Part shown: positions 5,847 through 6,900 of the stretch, one piece after another | Numbering within the stretch: the first letter of the stretch is position 1 | Layout of the letters: each line of letters opens with the position of its first letter | Origin: Nitrososphaerota archaeon | GTDB taxonomy: Archaea; Thermoproteota; Nitrososphaeria; Nitrososphaerales; JAGGXQ01 | Assembly: GCA_021162925.1 (NCBI GenBank) | Contig: JAGGXQ010000102.1 | Coordinates: 1 to 6,900 of the forward strand | DNA length: 6,900 nt | Reading direction: 5' to 3' | Notes under the pieces: generated by a model | Databases searched by the model: none | What the model was told of the DNA's origin: nothing | What the model saw: only the letters and a program-made list of their open reading frames with translations | Position numbers and translations under genes: made by a program

Positions 5847-5849
5847 AGC

Positions 5850-6900
5850 ATGCCCAAGTACGTGTTTGTAACAGGGGGAGTGATGTCCGGGCTGGGGAAG
5901 GGGGCCGTCACGGCCTCGATAGCAAAGCTCCTCTCCCTCTGCGGCTATAACGTGACCTGCGTGAAGATCGATCCCTACCTGAACGTAGATGCCGGGACCA
6001 TGAACCCGATAATGCACGGGGAGGTCTTCGTAACCGAGGATGGTGGCGAAACGGATATGGACCTGGGGACCTACGAGAGGTTCCTCGACAAGAACCTCCC
6101 CAAGACCCACAACATAACGACGGGCCAGGTCTACAGCAAGGTGATAGAGGACGAGCGCAAGGGCGTGTACTTGGGCGAGTGCGTCCAGATAATCCCGCAC
6201 ATAACCGACGAGATAAAGAGGAGGATAAGGTTGGCGGGGGAGGCCTCCCACGCGGATGTAGTCGTCGTCGAGTGTGGCGGGACCGTTGGGGACATAGAGG
6301 GCCTCCCCTTTTACGAGTCCTTGAGGCAGATGAGGATGGAGGAGGGGAGGGAGAACACGTTCTTCGTCCACGTGACCCTCGCCCCGCTCCTCCCCAGGGG
6401 AGAGCAGAAGACCAAGCCGACCCAGCACAGCGTCCAGGAGCTTAGGAGGATAGGGATACAGCCCGATATGATAGTAGTGAGGAGCAAGGTGAAGCTGAGC
6501 GAGCAGAGCAAGTCGAAGATATCCCTGTTCACGAACGTAGAGAAGGATGCGGTAGTATCCTCGCCCGATCTGGAATCCATCTACAGCCTGCCCCTGGTGA
6601 TGGAGGAGGAGGGGGTGCTGAGGATAATTGGCGAGAAGCTAAATTTGAACACCGATATAAATTGGGGGGATTGGCCCGGAATAGCGAAGAGCTTCCTCGA
6701 ATACAACGAGGTCGTTAAGATAGCCCTGGTCGGCAAGTACCTAACTCAGGCCGATACCTACGTGAGCGTCCACCACGCCTTGATGCACGCAGGGGCGAAG
6801 CAGGGTTGCAAGGTCGACATAAGCTGGATCGACGCCGAGAGGCTCGAATCCGATCCCGACTACCTAGAAACACTTTCCGATTACGACGGCATCCTCATAC
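5850..6900 (+). CDS. pyrG: CTP synthase (partial, N-terminal 350 residues)
   Basis: Makes CTP from UTP, ATP and glutamine-derived ammonia, the last step of de novo pyrimidine nucleotide synthesis. The window edge cuts the gene after 350 codons; the family length is about 530-550. The synthase domain is complete: P-loop TGGVMSGLGKGA (8-19), KIDPYLNVDAGTMNP (39-53), HGEVFVTEDGGETDMDLGTYERF (56-78, metal-ligand Asp71), YLGECVQIIPHIT (107-119), VECGGTVGDIEGLPF (140-154, Glu141) and the nucleotide-binding KTKPTQHS at 187-194. The class I glutamine amidotransferase domain begins near VVKIALVGKYL (288-298). Its Cys-His-Glu triad lies beyond the window. Small departures from common family text are DLGTYERF for DLGHYERF and VECGG for VEVGG. 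The ATG at 5850 is the obvious start because MPKYVFVTGGV matches the family N-terminus. The reading frame is open throughout with no frameshift. Confidence 0.97.
   Translation, partial: MPKYVFVTGGVMSGLGKGAVTASIAKLLSLCGYNVTCVKIDPYLNVDAGTMNPIMHGEVFVTEDGGETDMDLGTYERFLDKNLPKTHNITTGQVYSKVIEDERKGVYLGECVQIIPHITDEIKRRIRLAGEASHADVVVVECGGTVGDIEGLPFYESLRQMRMEEGRENTFFVHVTLAPLLPRGEQKTKPTQHSVQELRRIGIQPDMIVVRSKVKLSEQSKSKISLFTNVEKDAVVSSPDLESIYSLPLVMEEEGVLRIIGEKLNLNTDINWGDWPGIAKSFLEYNEVVKIALVGKYLTQADTYVSVHHALMHAGAKQGCKVDISWIDAERLESDPDYLETLSDYDGILI

Noticed and set aside
5811..5849. Terminator after the PhoU-type regulator
   Set aside because: The 36-nt gap has no clear T-run or hairpin; its AT-rich part is better explained as the pyrG promoter.
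5826..6428. 200-codon open frame antisense to pyrG
   Set aside because: It lies wholly opposite a textbook CTP synthase gene; its composition (Leu/Pro/Val/His rich) is what the reverse of GC-rich coding DNA yields, and no domain is recognisable.
1..6900. CRISPR array, tRNA/rRNA genes, insertion sequence or integration site
   Set aside because: Nearly every base is covered by conserved coding sequence; no regular direct repeats, cloverleaf-like sequence, transposase or attachment-site duplication was seen.

Overview
The window is compact archaeal chromosome with no mobile elements, RNA genes or arrays. Archaeal origin is shown by the CoA route it encodes (pantoate kinase plus phosphopantothenate synthetase, the archaeal replacement for bacterial PanC/CoaBC), by an archaeal/eukaryotic-type AspRS with a C-terminal LFPRD..RLTP tail, by an AbrB-PhoU fusion regulator, and by TATA-like boxes about 26 nt upstream of start codons. 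GC-rich DNA with heavy use of AGG (Arg), ATA (Ile) and CTC/GAG codons suggests a thermophile, possibly of the TACK lineages (Korarchaeota- or Thermoproteota-like). That placement is inference; I cannot name a species.

Minus strand, from 4743 down to 1, is one tightly packed six-gene cluster. In transcription order it holds pantoate kinase, phosphopantothenate synthetase, panB, aspS, gatC and gatA, the last cut by the window edge. Junctions are a 4-nt ATGA overlap, a 26-nt overlap, a 19-nt gap, a 4-nt gap and another ATGA overlap, so co-transcription is likely. The first three genes make 4'-phosphopantothenate for coenzyme A. The last three belong to indirect Asn-tRNA (and Gln/Asn amidotransferase) synthesis: a probably non-discriminating AspRS mischarges tRNA-Asn with Asp and GatCA(B) amidates it.

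A 92-bp divergent intergenic region (4744-4835) separates this cluster from the plus-strand genes. It carries back-to-back TATA-like elements at the leaderless spacing and a short inverted repeat between them. To the right lie an AbrB-PhoU family regulator (4836-5813) and, after a 36-nt gap with its own TATA-like box, pyrG (CTP synthase), cut by the right edge after 350 codons.

Everything here belongs to a known family and I found no new multi-gene system. The points most worth checking are the link between CoA synthesis and tRNA-dependent amidation, AspRS residues at the two tRNA-Asn/Asp discrimination positions, a repeated leaderless promoter layout, an orphan PhoU-type regulator, and a diverged PanB active-site region.
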